From assembly GCA_019054805.1 (NCBI GenBank), contig JAHQIY010000010.1, forward strand, positions 1,595,501-1,659,500: DNA of 64,000 nt. The letters are read 5' to 3'. The stretch is from Brachionus manjavacas. Its lineage: Eukaryota > Rotifera > Eurotatoria > Ploima > Brachionidae. Below the pieces are notes generated by a model, which worked only from the letters and a program-made list of their open reading frames with translations, ran no database searches and was not told the origin of the DNA. The position numbers were made by a program, and so were the translations under genes. Positions 42,806 through 55,514 of the stretch are shown here, one piece after another; positions within the stretch are counted from its first letter, which is position 1, and every line of letters starts with the position of its first letter.

Positions 42806-45800
42806 CCTTTATTTTTATCATCAATTAAATATTTAAAGAAGATAAAACAAATTATTGTATAAATTTATTATATTTTTAATGATTAAAAATAATTTCGTTA
42901 ATTTGAACAATCAAACAAATATTTCATTTCTTTTATTTAACCTATGTATAACTTCATTTTTTTTTAATTCTTTGACTTTTAAATAATTTTACAATTTAAT
43001 TTTTTTATTAAATTAATCTTGCTATTCGGACGAACCTGGCATGTCTCCTTAAAATAAATTAAAAAAAAATTTGCTTTAAATTTAATGTTATAATTTAATT
43101 TAAATAATTAATTATTATATTTCAAAACTCTTTAAGAGGATACAAAAGTTTCATTAAATGAAATCACGGAGGTTGACTTATCAGCCCCAATGATTCGGTA
43201 CACTTAAAAATAATAAAAGGAGATAAAGCAAAATCAAAGAAATTAAATTAAAAAAATATTTATTTTTTTTCATCCTGTATTTTTTGAAAAAACTGAGGTA
43301 CAAGGTGAAATTATAAATGAAAGAGTTGAAAAAAGGGGAAAAAATTTAAAAAAATAAGTTTTTATTAAAAAAAATTAAACTGAGATGCTTATTTGCTTGA
43401 TTTTCAAAGCATTGGCCAGTTTTAAAAAAAAATGATATGATTTTTTTGGAAATGTAAATCCTAACTTCTAATTTAGACAGATATATAATTAATCAATATT
43501 GATAAAATCCTTCCGAGAGGAAATACAAAAATAAAGTATAAAAAACACCTGAACATAAAAAATTAAAATCATTTTAAGATAATCAAATAATCATATCAAA
43601 TTAATATCAAAATAAAGTAAATCTACTTCTCAACTTAAATATTTCTAATTGTTTTCATTAAATTAATAATTTTTTAATTAAAAATTAAAATCAAAAGATC
43701 AAAAAATTAATTGAATGCCGGCTTAATTTACTTTTTAGATTATTTCAATTTTTTTAAAATAAAAATGTTGTGACATTTATAAAAAAATGAATTTTTTAGA
43801 AAAGACTAAAATAATTGATTGCCAAATGTGTCAAATTCTGTAAATATTTTTCCTTATCGGAAAATTCCATGAATCATGAAAAACACAATTTTTTGATAAA
43901 TTAATTATCTTTAGAAAAAAATAAATTTTCGGTTAAAAATTAATTTTCAACATTTTATAAAAATTAATCAAGATCAAATTTTGGATTCTGTTAGTTATAA
44001 TTTCGATCTAAGAAAGCAATACTTTAATGTTTAAAGAAATTTAATCTGAGAAATTAAGATCATATATTAAATAAATTGTAGTGAAGTGAGAATTCTAAAA
44101 GGTAAAAAATAGTGAGTTTGTCGTCACACTTTTAAAAATAATTTTGACTTTGCCAGTAAGGCCACCATGCGTTTCATTGTTTCTCTTTCTGGTCATTTTT
44201 TTTTAAAAAATTCATTTTTTAAACATGTTTAAAATCCCACAATTCATTTAGTAATTTACTTGAGTTAAATAACGCTGACTAATTAAACAAAACAACTAGT
44301 AGCAGATATACAAATAAAAATTTATAGCTCCATGAAAATGGACTTTTAATGTTTATACACTTGGGAATCCATATGAATAATTAAATGGATTCTGTCTTCT
44401 TCCGTTTAAATGGATCCTAAATTATTTTTTTTCTCAATCAAACATCAGCTCATCTGTTCAATTCATTTCAATTTTTTTTAATTCCTAGTATAGCAGATTA
44501 ATAGATATTCTATCTATGAATAGACGAAATTAATAATATTATTTTCATCTGAGAAGATTAAATTTTTTAAATATTTTAAAAATGATTAAAAAAGCAAATT
44601 ATTAAGATAAAATTATCTTAAACTTAGTAAATGACAACTTTGTTAAATAAATTAAAAATATTTAACTTTAATCTTTGTTCTGAATGAATGTCATGAGTAA
44701 TTTGTTTTGTTTCTAGTTCGTTCACATTCATTTTATGTCAAGCATTAAATGAATATATCAAAATTAATAAAATTATTAAATGGCAAAATTTAATTGCTAA
44801 TTTTCTGTTAGACATCACGCTATGTTTTCAGTTCATCTTTATGCTAGAAACTATCTTTGAAAAAAAAAAATAATTCTATCAGAAAAATTTTTTTTTAATA
44901 TTAGTAACGTTTTGACAACTTTTTTTTACTTGAACCAAAAATTAATCAAATTCATCAAATAAAATATCTTAGAATTAAATATTTGTCAAAATAAGCTAAT
45001 CCTGTCCAAATCTTTTTTTTCAAGACTTCAAATTAAAAAAAAACAAGTTAAGTGACATTGTCTAATAAAAATTTTCTTGGTCATTTAAACACACAAACAT
45101 AAAAAAATAAAATCAACATTATTTAACTTTTGTTTTTGAAAATCTCTTTCTTTCTCTTTGATAAACTTCACTTACAGCTAAAAGTTGATGTATTTTGGTA
45201 CTTCTTTAATATTAATCAACATTCAATAAACTTATTTTTTTTAATTTAAAAGAATAAATTAAAATTAATAAAAATGTTCTTAGTCAATTTTTCCAAGTTA
45301 TTCCGTAAGTAAATTAAACATTTTTTAAGTTCTTCCAAATTTTCCAACTTGACTCTTTTCCTAATTTTTATCTACACCACCATGATGATCGCAATAAAAT
45401 TAGGAATAATTACAATTGATAGCTCTTTAACTGTTGATACTGGAAATTTATGATCACTAAAAGGACAACCAACAATTGAAGAAGTTGACTCAAAGTCTCT
45501 ATGATGTATAATATGATCAATATGACTTAGTTTAACCTTCTTATCATTATTTAAATTTTTAATATCAAATAAAAAATCAAAAAAAAAATTTATTAAGATA
45601 CAAACTATTTATTCTTCATTCATTTTTAAAATCTCTATGCAAGTTGCTTATGTGTAATTTATCTCCTTTCATTGACCTTGAGAGATAGTCCAACAGAGTT
45701 GCGCTACTCCACGCGAGTCTAAATTCAAAAAAAAGCAATTTAGAAAATAATTAATTAGATTAAGTAATCCTTAATTGAAACGTTATTTTTAGTAGCCTTA

Positions 45801-46920
45801 AGATTTGAAGTTTAGTTCTGATCCAAAAGTTGAGTGTAAAACAACTGATAGTCCTAGAAAAAAATCTGTTTGTATTCTATTGGCAATGTTGGATATGTGA
45901 TATTGATCACAGTTTTGCATTTATTGATTAAAATGTTTGTGTTCGTGGCATTGATTGATTAGTGTAGGCTTTCATGAAAGAGATAAACATAGCATAGCGA
46001 ATGTGTGTGAATAAGCCGAATTTCATAGCTCAATGATTAAATACTAATAGCCTTATCATTGGAATGCGTGCTGAACACAAAATTAGCACGAAAGCGCAAC
46101 AACTGTTTCGCATGGAATTTTTCATCAGCATGCTCGAAATGATAGAAGTGTGTAACATAAGTTCTAACAGTGAATTGAGCTCGCAGCTAAACGAAATGAA
46201 TAAATGGCCAGCTTTAATCCGGTTTTGATTAGCAAAGTTTTCAGTACTTCCTTGAATGCTGAAAAATCTTGAAACTCAATACTTATCTTGAAACTTATAA
46301 TTATGCTCGAAATGGTTTTCAATTTATCGAATGACAGTACTCGTATTGATTATCGATTAATTAAAAAAACCAATATTCAACACTTAAACAAGAAACTTTT
46401 GCGAACTCTCTTGATAGTTTTTTATTTATTTATTTTTTTTGTTTTGTTTTGTTTCACTCAGTGATAAGTTTGCAAATGAGATGACAGATGCTCTCTTAGA
46501 TTTTTTGTTTTATATATTCAAATTAATTAATTTATTCTAGAGACGTTTTTATTTTATTTTTATTTTTTAGAATCAAAATTATGTTCAACTTGACACTTGT
46601 TAAGTTTGTGTTATACAACTAATAAATTGTACGACATTAGGGCCTATTTATATCCCATTAAACCTAGATAGAAATTCTAGAAAAAAACGAGCTCAAATTT
46701 ATTTTGTGTTCAAACAAAAAAAAAGAAAATATTGAGTCTTTAAATGGGAGACAGACAAAATATAGACTAGGACTGTATGTAGAAAAAATAAAGAAAATTT
46801 TAAAAAATTAGAGACTTTGACAAAAACTTAAAATTTAAAAGCTAGTTTTTAAATTTGGCTTAAAAATGAACAAAAAATTTTTGGAACAAAATAATAATTA
46901 TTCGTAAATATTTCTTTACG
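42806..46920. other. 4 kb of AT-rich DNA, no gene recognised
   Basis: Low-complexity sequence to about 45650. From 45680 to 46260 the composition is more balanced and could hold regulatory DNA, but I see no frame, repeat or RNA-gene signature. Confidence 0.45.
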
Positions 46921-46927
46921 CTCGAGA

Positions 46928-47217
46928 ATGGCTAAAAAAGGAACCATTGTAACAGAACAAATTTCAAACATAGAACAGTATCAAATAGTTGAACCAGCAT
47001 GTGTTGATGAAATTGTAAATCCAGTAACTAGTCTAATATTAAGTCATAGATATGAAGTCACAGATAGTTAAAGTGATGATGAGGAATTAAGTATTATGAA
47101 AGGCTTTTCGAATATTGATCTTGAAGACGAGAATTTAATAGAAGAAGAACTGAGAATATTGAAGCATTTTTAGAAGGTTTAGGTAATAATTTACTAATTG
47201 ATCAAGAAAAAAATTGA
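46928..47217 (+). pseudogene. Decayed unrecognised ORF starting MAKKGTIVTEQ
   Basis: From an ATG the frame reads MAKKGTIVTEQISNIEQYQI, VEPACVDEIVNPVTSLILSH, RYEVTDS, a stop, then SDDEELSIMKGFSNIDLEDE. After a frame change it reads EAFLEGLGNNLLIDQE. An acidic tail is clear. It could be a host pseudogene or a transposon-encoded protein; a LINE A 3' fragment begins right after it. Confidence 0.4.
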
Positions 47218-47244
47218 AATAAAATTAATAAGACCATTTATTTA

Positions 47245-47735
47245 TGCTTAAATTCATTTTCAGAAAATAATATCAAAAAACTACAAGCAATTCAGAATAC
47301 AGCAGTAAGATCTATCCTTAAGTTAAAATATGATACTCCCTCCAACATCGTGCAACATGAAGCTTTTAATAAACTAAAATTACTAACAGTCTCGAATCGT
47401 CTTTTTGAGTTGAGCGAGAAATATGTTGGGACAGGACTGAGTCATTCTATTCCATTGGTTGAAAGGCTGGTGAAAGAATACAAAGAAGGTTTCGAATCAA
47501 GATATATTGAATACCCAACTCCATTGTGTAATTGCTACCTTACTATTTCTTCTTTTTTTCCTGAAACTTGAACTATTTAAACATGTGCCACATGAAACAA
47601 TCTTTTCCAATTTATGTCTTTTCAACTTTAATTTTTTTTTAGCTTATTTACTCTATTTTGATTCTTTTTTTTTTTTTTTAATTTATTCTGAAATAGCTTT
47701 AGCTCGGTACAGAAAACAAATAAAATAAAAAAAAA
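47245..47735 (+). mobile_element. LINE family A C-terminal fragment with tail
   Basis: NSFSENNIKKLQAIQNTAVR, ILKLKYDTPSNIVQHEAFNK and LLTVSNRLFELSEKYVG in frame, then the 3' UTR and hairpin (47688-47712, one stem base lost) with an ACAAATAAAATAAA tail. Confidence 0.92.
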
Positions 47736-47743
47736 ATAAAATA

Positions 47744-48100
47744 TTTATGAGTTGAGTGTGAGATATGTTGACCAGGACTGGGTCATTCTATTCCATTGGT
47801 TGTAAGGCTGGTGGAGGAATACCAAGAAGGTTTCGAATCGAGTTATATTGAATACCCAACTCCATTGTGTAATTGCTTCCTTACTATTTCCTCCTTTTTT
47901 CCTGAAACCTGAACTATGTAAAAATTTGCCACATGGAACAATTTATGCCTTCTAAACTTTAATTTTTTAGCTTATTTACTTTATTTTGATTTTTTTTATC
48001 TCATTTTATTAACTTTAATTTTATTTTTGGTTTTGATTTTGATTTTTTTAATTTATTCTGAATGAGCCCTAGCTCGCTACAGAAAACAAATAAATAAAAT
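47744..48100 (+). mobile_element. LINE family A C-terminal fragment, second in tandem
   Basis: It starts nine bases after the previous tail with (F)ELSVRYV-like sequence and repeats the GLGHSIPLVVRLVEEYQEGF / YIEYPTPLCNCFLTISSFFP region, 3' UTR, hairpin (48058-48082) and AAACAAATAAATAAAA tail. The copies differ enough to be separate insertions rather than a recent duplication. Confidence 0.9.
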
Positions 48101-49015
48101 ATTTATAGTCTGATTTTTCTTTCTATATTTTATTTCTACATTTTTTTTTCAAGGTAAATTCGATATTATCCAATAAAATTTTTTTTTTTTCAATAAAATA
48201 TTTTGTCTTTCTTTATTATTATGTCACACTGCCCTTTAGATAGCATTGAAAAAATAATGCAATGTTTCGGACTAAAAATTTTTGCAGCTAAATAGAACAA
48301 AGTTAAAACAATTTTGTCGAATATTTATTAGACTTTGTTTTTTCGTTTTACCAAAATCTATTTAGCACGGTACTGTAAGGACTATTCCAAACTCCCCAGG
48401 TTTTTTCCCAAACTAAGAAAACTAAATAAAAACTAAGTTTTTCATTATTCAGAAGTCTCTCTGCATTTTTTTGAACAATTATATTCGTTGTCATCCTTTC
48501 TCCTTTTCGGTAAAAAAAAAACTGCACATATCCTGTATAAACTTTAAGCTTTTTATACCTTGTCATATCATTTAGTTTTAAAGTAAAAGTAATGGAATAA
48601 GTTCAAAAAATTTAAAAAGATCCAACAGAGAAATTTTGATTCTGTATAAAAAATAAAATTTTTTGGATGATTTTTAACAATTTATATGTATGAAAAAAAT
48701 AAATTTCTGTTTTTTTTTTGGAAGTTCAATCATTAAAAATTCAATTTTTTCTACATATATAAAAAATCAAACAACTTTGATAATTTTTTTTACCATCATA
48801 GACACAATTGTAGCAAATTTTCTCTTGCTTTTGATAAACTATAATTATGAAAGTTTCCAAAAATTTTTAGACAATTAAATCAATGACTGATTATTTTTAA
48901 CCCGCTTTACGGTAATAAATAAAAAATTTAATCATCAGACTTTTCAACATTTTTCCGGGATATTGAATACAGAATTGCTTTAAATATTAATTTTTTTTTT
49001 CAAAAAAAAAAGTTT
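48101..49015. other. AT-rich DNA, nothing recognised
   Basis: Short frames on both strands (for example 48348-48566 minus) have no known motif or signal. Confidence 0.4.
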
Positions 49016-49019
49016 ACTT

Positions 49020-49635
49020 GATACCAATTAAATGATTAACAATCTAAATGATAACTTAATCTTACAGTGTGATGTAGATGCTGTTTCAAGCTTGGCGATT
49101 GTATGGGTGACTGATTTAAATGTGGGAAATTGTAAAGTTATACATTGTGGAAATAAAAACTCTCAGTTTGACTTCTCAATCTTTAGTGAACATGGAACAA
49201 AGTCTTTTGACAAAAGAAAATAGGAAAATGATCTGGCTGTGTTTATTCAAAATGATCTAAAATGGGTTGCACAAGTTTTTTTATACCTCTTTTTTAAATG
49301 AAAAGGTAAAACGAAGAGTTAATTCCAGACTGAATCTTGAGTCTTGAGTATCACGAAAGATTGAGTAGATTGAAACTAACGTTTCTAAATATGAGAAGAT
49401 GAAGTGATTTAATATAAACTTTTTAAATCATTAATGATCTATAAATTGTTAAAATGGCAAGTGGAATCATATATGTTTAAGGGAAAAATAAATTTAAAGA
49501 GACATGCAAAGATGGTTACAAGAGAGTTTATTAAAAATTTTATCACAGATGAGGTTGTAAACGAGTGGAACTGTTTACCAAAAATGTTGCTGAATTACTT
49601 AGTAAAATCACTTATTTTTATTTTTAATTAAAAAA
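49020..49635 (+). mobile_element. CR1/L2-type LINE fragment, decayed
   Basis: WVTDLNVGNCKVIHCGNKN, then ENDLAVFIQNDLKW matches the W...LNV.KCKV.H.G / EKDLGVFIQSDLKW order of the copy at 24971-26768. The block KMVTREFIKNFITDEVVNEW then NCLPKMLLNYLVKS is its C-terminus. The middle is deleted and no tail remains. Confidence 0.8.
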
Positions 49636-49639
49636 AAAA

Positions 49640-52600
49640 AACAAGAAAAATTTCTTGCTGTTCCTAGTTTTAAAAAAGCTAGACATACTTTTCTAATTTT
49701 TCTTTTATGTAAAAAAAAATCTATCTCAAAATTGCCGAAAAATTGTTAAGATAGAGAAATAATAAGATAAAAATTACTCTCAACAAAAAAAAATCATTCC
49801 AAACTTATTTATTATATGATTCATTTCAACTAAAATAGATTTCTCAAGTTATTCGTAAAAAATTAATTTGTGTTATAAAACAAGAATTTAGTTAATTTTA
49901 ATCTTGTGATTTTGGATGATATTCTGTTTTATAACAAAAAATGATAAGATATATTTAATTATTAATATATAATTATAATTATAATTTTCTTGTATAATAA
50001 ATGGCCACTACCAGCCTAAACAAATAATAAAGAAAATAACAAAAATATAAAATTACTTATAACAATCATTAATGACTATTTCTTCACACAGTATTGAATT
50101 TTTACAAATTGTTATTTCACAATAAATGAAATTTCGATCGGTGGTTGCAAAGGCATGGTGTAATGTACCGGTCAAAGTATGACAAATCAATAAGCTGCCT
50201 TTCAGGTCTTAATAAACAAAGATATAAAACTGTTAGCAGCTAAATGAATTATTAAATCTTTATCTTACACTACACTTCTGGTATCCTAGAATTAATTTAT
50301 TTATTTTTATCATAATTTAAACTTATTAGATCAATAACTTGGCAGCTGAAGTATGATTTAAATAAAAATAGATAATGTTTTGCGTATGAAAGTTTGTATA
50401 AAAAAGTTTTGAAATAAAAGTAAATATAAAATATCATTATTTTTATTAAATTAACAATGCCACCCAAAAGACAAGTAAGCCTACAAAATAATTTTTTTCT
50501 GTGTGAAAAAAATTTTAGCTTTTGCTTTTAAACATTTAAAAAAATTTTAAATTTTTTTTTGAAAAAAAATTTTATCTAAAGATAAATGAAAGCAAATATG
50601 ACAAAAAGATAAAATTAATTTAATAGATAATAATCATAGTTGAATAAAGACGTAAGAATCTTTGAGTAGCGAAAACAAACAATCCTTGACTAAATTAATA
50701 ATAAAGTTGTTTGTCAAACAATGTGAAATAGCAAAAATTTGCGACTCAAAATATGATGAATTAATCATTTTGAATTGACACTTTTTTTAATGCAAATGGA
50801 AGTTTAAAGAGAAGATTACATTTTTTTATTTCGAAAGTTTGCGTTTTTGTTTCATTTAATTTTAAAATTTTTGTGAAATTAACTTTAAATTAAATTTTTT
50901 TAAGACTAAAAATAATAAAATTGCAAAAAAATACACACGAAAATATATTTATAAAAAGACAAATGTTTTTTTTTAAATAAAATGAATTTTTAAAATTTTT
51001 GTCTTAATAATTTAACTATTCATTAACTATATTCTAAAAAATTTTCTTCCTTTCAAAATTTATAATAATTTTGTTGAATTTCTTATATTTTGAACAAATT
51101 ACAAAATTAATTAAGTTTTGATTATAATTTTTCTTTTTTACAGGAAAATTGATGACATATTTTGTATCTTTATTTAAAATATTTCTAACAATTTAGAATT
51201 TATCAATAATGTAAATTTTTTAAAATAATTAATACAATGTGTGAACATTTTCAAGCCCATTTAGAGTGTACCCTGAATTATTGAAAGTTTTTCTCTTTAA
51301 GACCTTCGCATTGTCAATTAATTACAAATATTCATAAAGCATAAAAATTTATCCTAAAAAAAATTAACTATATTTTAATTAAATATCTTTTAAATCTATC
51401 ATTATGTACCATGTTAATGGAATAAGAAAAAGAAAATTTGAAGAAGTTTTGAATGTTGGTTACATTAAAAAAAGAATATAAGTATCAGAATCTGTATAAC
51501 CCTTAAGTGAAAATATAGAGCTAATAATTCAATTTTTTTTACTGAGGTTTAATTTAAATCTTTAAAAAATTTAAGTATTTTTGAATTAAAAATTGAAAAA
51601 TGATTTTCAAGTTTACTTATATAAATTTTTCTTCAATTTTTGAGAGTATTTTCCAGTAACCTCAAAATAAATTAAGCAAACTTTACAAAATTATTTTTGA
51701 AAAGAATTTCTAAAAATAAAAAAAAATTAATTCTTTTAATTTTTTTAAAACCATTAAAAGATAAACAGGCTCGGATTACATAGATTTTAAAGACCACCTT
51801 AAAAAATTAAACAAAAAATTATTTTAAAAGTATTTTCAATTGGTTTTATAAAATCTATATTTTAATGATAATAATTTTTTGTTTAAATTAAACTTCGTCA
51901 AGAAGAAAAAAATTGAAAGAGCTAACTTTTAGCAAAAATTAATAAATAAATATTAATCAAATCAACACAGCCTTGCACAAATTTTTTATAAATTGATGTA
52001 TACTGTCATCATGAACATGGGTTCATGTAAATAAGAAAAAATTTTCACTAAAGTAAAATTTAATTTTTTTTTTTTTTTTTTAAATTATTACCGAATTAAA
52101 TAAAAAAAAAATATAATCCAAGTATTTTTTAATTAATTTTCATTTGCTTTCTTACTTCATTGAAAAACTCAACCACAATCTCTATTTTTCTAACACCTTA
52201 TTTAGTCTAGTGAATTTGATGAATAAAATTTATCGAAAAAAAATATTCTACTAAAATGAGCAATTTTAAACCTAATTTAATTAATTTACGTCAAGAGGCA
52301 CGAGATATATCTTAAAGTAAAACAATAATCTTGAAATGTTCATTGAATGTTATTCAATCGAATGGAATTTTATAAATCCTCCATTTAATGAATGAAATTA
52401 TTTTTTTTCAAATTAAAAAATGAAAAATCGGTTCAATTTAAATAATATTTTAAATATAAGTGAAGATAGTGGATTCTCACATGATTTAAATAAATTGACA
52501 GCTCAGTCTATAAAATTTTAATTTATATAGATAAACTGATTGAGATACTTGATTTTTTATCAGTTATTCAAAAATTATCAGTAGCTTTTGACCAGATTAT

Positions 52601-53555
52601 TTACTTATCAAAATTCAAATTCACCGGCATGATCTTTTAAACTAGGCAACAATTTTTGAGTTAATTAATAAATTTACAAAATCGAATTTTTCTTCATCAA
52701 TAGAAAATTACTAGTCACTTCAATTAATACTACTTGAATGCTAATGCATCAATTCAATCAACATTTGTAGCTACTTGAATTAAATTAATTTTTATTTTCG
52801 AGTGGAAAAATTTCTTTTTTTTTGGGATTCCAAACTTTATTGCAAACTTTTAAAATTATTAAATAAAAATTTTCCGGCCTGAAAGTTATAAGTTCACAAT
52901 ATTTAAATAAATTTAAGTAAAATTAACTTTATATAAACAATTTTAGTTTATCTTAAAAGGCACTTACATGTCATTAAGTTGTTATCAAAAGTAATAATTA
53001 AAATTTAAAAATAATCTAGAAAAAAAATATTCCAAGGTCTGAATTTTTTTTTTATTCAAAATAAAATTATTAAAAGTTTGATTATTAAATGTGGGTAAAT
53101 GAATTCATTCATATTTAAATGCAAATTTTAAGGAAAAAAATTTAAAAATTTAGCCATCTTGACACTAAGACTTAAAGATTTTTCTTTTTCTTTATTAAAA
53201 ATTAGTTTAAAAAAAAACAACTTTTTCCTCTTAATTTCAAACCTTAAAAATAATTTAAATTTTTTTCCGGATTGAAATTGAAAAACTTTTAAAATCTAAA
53301 AAAACATTGAAGCAAAACTACTTTACATTTTTAAAATTAATTTAAAAGGCTATGATAGAAAAAAAATCCATTTTGAATTTTTATAGTAAACTTTAAGAAT
53401 TTTAGACTTTTAAAAAAATTCAGCTTAAAATTACAAAAAATTTTTTTATTTAAAAATAAAAAAATCATCAAATGTTTAATTTTTAAAAGTCACAATTTTT
53501 AGAATAAAAATTTAGAAAAAAAAACTCTAAAAACTCATTTATTTTTGGAAAAATT
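49640..53555. other. 3.9 kb AT-rich DNA; possible lone first exon at 50458
   Basis: The only coding-like signal is ATGCCACCCAAAAGACAA followed by a GTAAGC donor (50458-50475, MPPKRQ), with TATAAAAAAG about 60 bp upstream. I could not find an in-phase second exon with confidence. The rest is low complexity. Confidence 0.3.
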
Positions 53556-54160
53556 ATTCTTATTAACAGTTAGACACAAAGGACTATTCGAGTGCGTATA
53601 TTTGGCCAGTGTTAAATTGACAGTAAATTACACAGACCACCTTAACACATTGTCAACAAAAACAACTGGTCAAATATTCTAAACTCGTCCTCGAAATCCA
53701 ACTTTCTAGCTTATTGGCCTAGCATAGAATAAATTCTCAATTCATTTGAGTGACCAGCAGAGCAAAACACTTAAATGATAATGACATATGCTGTTCGCTA
53801 AATTGACGGCCCGTAGAACAACTTAATGCCAAACTATCTAAAGTCTCTCGTGATTTATCTCTCGATTCGCCTGATCAATTTTCTAAATGGAACATATCGA
53901 GCAGATTTCCTATTCACCAGAAAAAAACAAAACTAAACACACACACGCGATTCTATGATCGCACCGAATAGCTGCAAAAGTTTTTATTAAATTATCCTAA
54001 TGAACGGCCTGTGGAGCTTGGCCTCGGACCATTAATTACATTAATTGGGACCACGTTCCGCGACTGAGCCGCACTTTCAAAGCCTCTCAGACCCCGGGAA
54101 CCCACAAACAAGATCAAAATGTTGAGCTCTTGATTCAACAATTTCAAGACTAGAAAAAAC
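53556..54160. other. Island of balanced base composition, possible regulatory DNA
   Basis: In contrast to flanks of A/T runs, this 600 bp is near normal in composition and has no open frame or repeat partner. It contains CCATTAATTACATTAATTGG (54030-54049), with four TAAT homeodomain-type cores, beside GC-rich words. A conserved enhancer, promoter or non-coding exon is possible. Confidence 0.35.
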
Positions 54161-54532
54161 CACTCGGCAAGAGCGAATTAATTTATTAATCTTTAATAAG
54201 TACTTAAAAAAATACTAATCTTAAAACATGCAATTTATGTTCTCTTTTGTACAAAAGCCGACTAATTGATCCATTCATTTGAAATATGCTCTTGCATTAG
54301 ACTATCTGGCATCCTTTCTTTAAGAACACGTAAAATCGATTTTGTCACTTAATAAATAAGCTCAAAATCTAATTGTGTCTTAGACCCCCCACCCCTTTTT
54401 TTAGTTTTAGTTTCGACTCCTGCAGAAATAATCTATCAAATGGGCTTTTATCTCTAAGGCTTCTAGCAAAAATTAAAAGAATGCTTTCTTCGTCTTATCT
54501 TGACTAGACAATTTTTTTAATTAAACAAATCT

Positions 54533-54793
54533 GCAGATTATGGACCACATGCTCATCAAATTTCGATTCGATTGAGCGTGCCATTTTTTAGATTAATTCC
54601 GCATTTGGACAAAATTGTCCTCAAGCACACTGTGATCACAAGTGAGCAAGAATGGAGGCTTTTGTGTATGTCTTTTTTAGAGCAATCAAACAGAACCAGA
54701 CAGTCAGTTGAGTCATCGCATTTTGAAGTTGTTTGTGTCTTTGCGCCAAACACAATATTTGACAAAAAAGCCAATTCATTTTCTAGTGTTTGA
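54533..54793 (+). other. Possible exon, unrecognised
   Basis: The plus frame runs without stops from about 54533: SVPFFRLIPHLDKIVLKHTV, ITSEQEWRLLCMSFLEQSN, SSHFEVVCVFAPNTIFDKKA and a stop. A CTGCAG acceptor-like site lies at its left edge. The opposite strand is also open for 72 codons, so strand and reality are uncertain. Confidence 0.25.
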
Positions 54794-55017
54794 TTAAAAT
54801 TATTAAGTCTTGCAAAAACACTGAAAAAATGTAAATTAAAAGACTTGGATTTTATGCTGATATTAAATTTCTTTGTTCTGATGCTAAAAAATTTCTAATT
54901 GAAATTGTCGATTGAGTCTTGAAAGGTGTGTTTAAAGGTCAAAAATGGCGTAAGGCGTAACTTAAATCAAGGCGACAAGAGATTTTTTTTTTAATTTTAT
55001 TTTAAAAAATAATTTAG

Positions 55018-55070
55018 GCGAAGCCTTGGCCGGTTGGAATGGAGACTTAGTCCTTCCTTTCAGCCACATG
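55018..55070 (+). repeat. Dispersed repeat F, copy 2
   Basis: GGTTGGAATGGAGACTTAGT and CCTTCCTTTCAGCC align with the copy at 38053-38100. Confidence 0.5.
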
Positions 55071-55514
55071 ATAGATTTTTGATACCACATAATGTAAAAA
55101 AAAAATATAATACAGTTTTTTTGAAAAAAGTTAAATTGGTTTTAGTTTTGTTTTTAAATTTTCCTTTATATGTTAAATGAAAACAAAGAGATTTTTTAGC
55201 TGCTACAATTTAGGCAAAATATCGGAATGCTTATAGAAAATGGACCTTTTAATTCACTCCGAGAGCCAAAAATGTTCACTTTTCATGTCAGATGATCAAC
55301 TTAATCACGAAAAAATCATTTTTTAATATCATAAATGAAAATTAATTATTATTATTATTATTTATTATTTATTTCAAATGTAAAAAAAAAATTTTTTAAA
55401 TAAAATGTAATAAATATGACAAAGTTTAAGTGTTTTCTGAAAAATTTAATGAAATATCTAATTTTAATTTGAAAAGTTAATTTTTTTTAATTTCAATAAT
55501 TATTATTCATTTTG

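Noticed and set aside
45680-45725. GC-richer stretch considered as a tRNA
   Set aside because: No A-box or B-box consensus and no cloverleaf could be drawn on either strand.
50458-50475. MPPKRQ followed by a GTAAGC donor as a first exon
   Set aside because: No convincing in-phase second exon: the best acceptor (about 51144) leads to a stop after two codons. A link to 57977 is only speculative.
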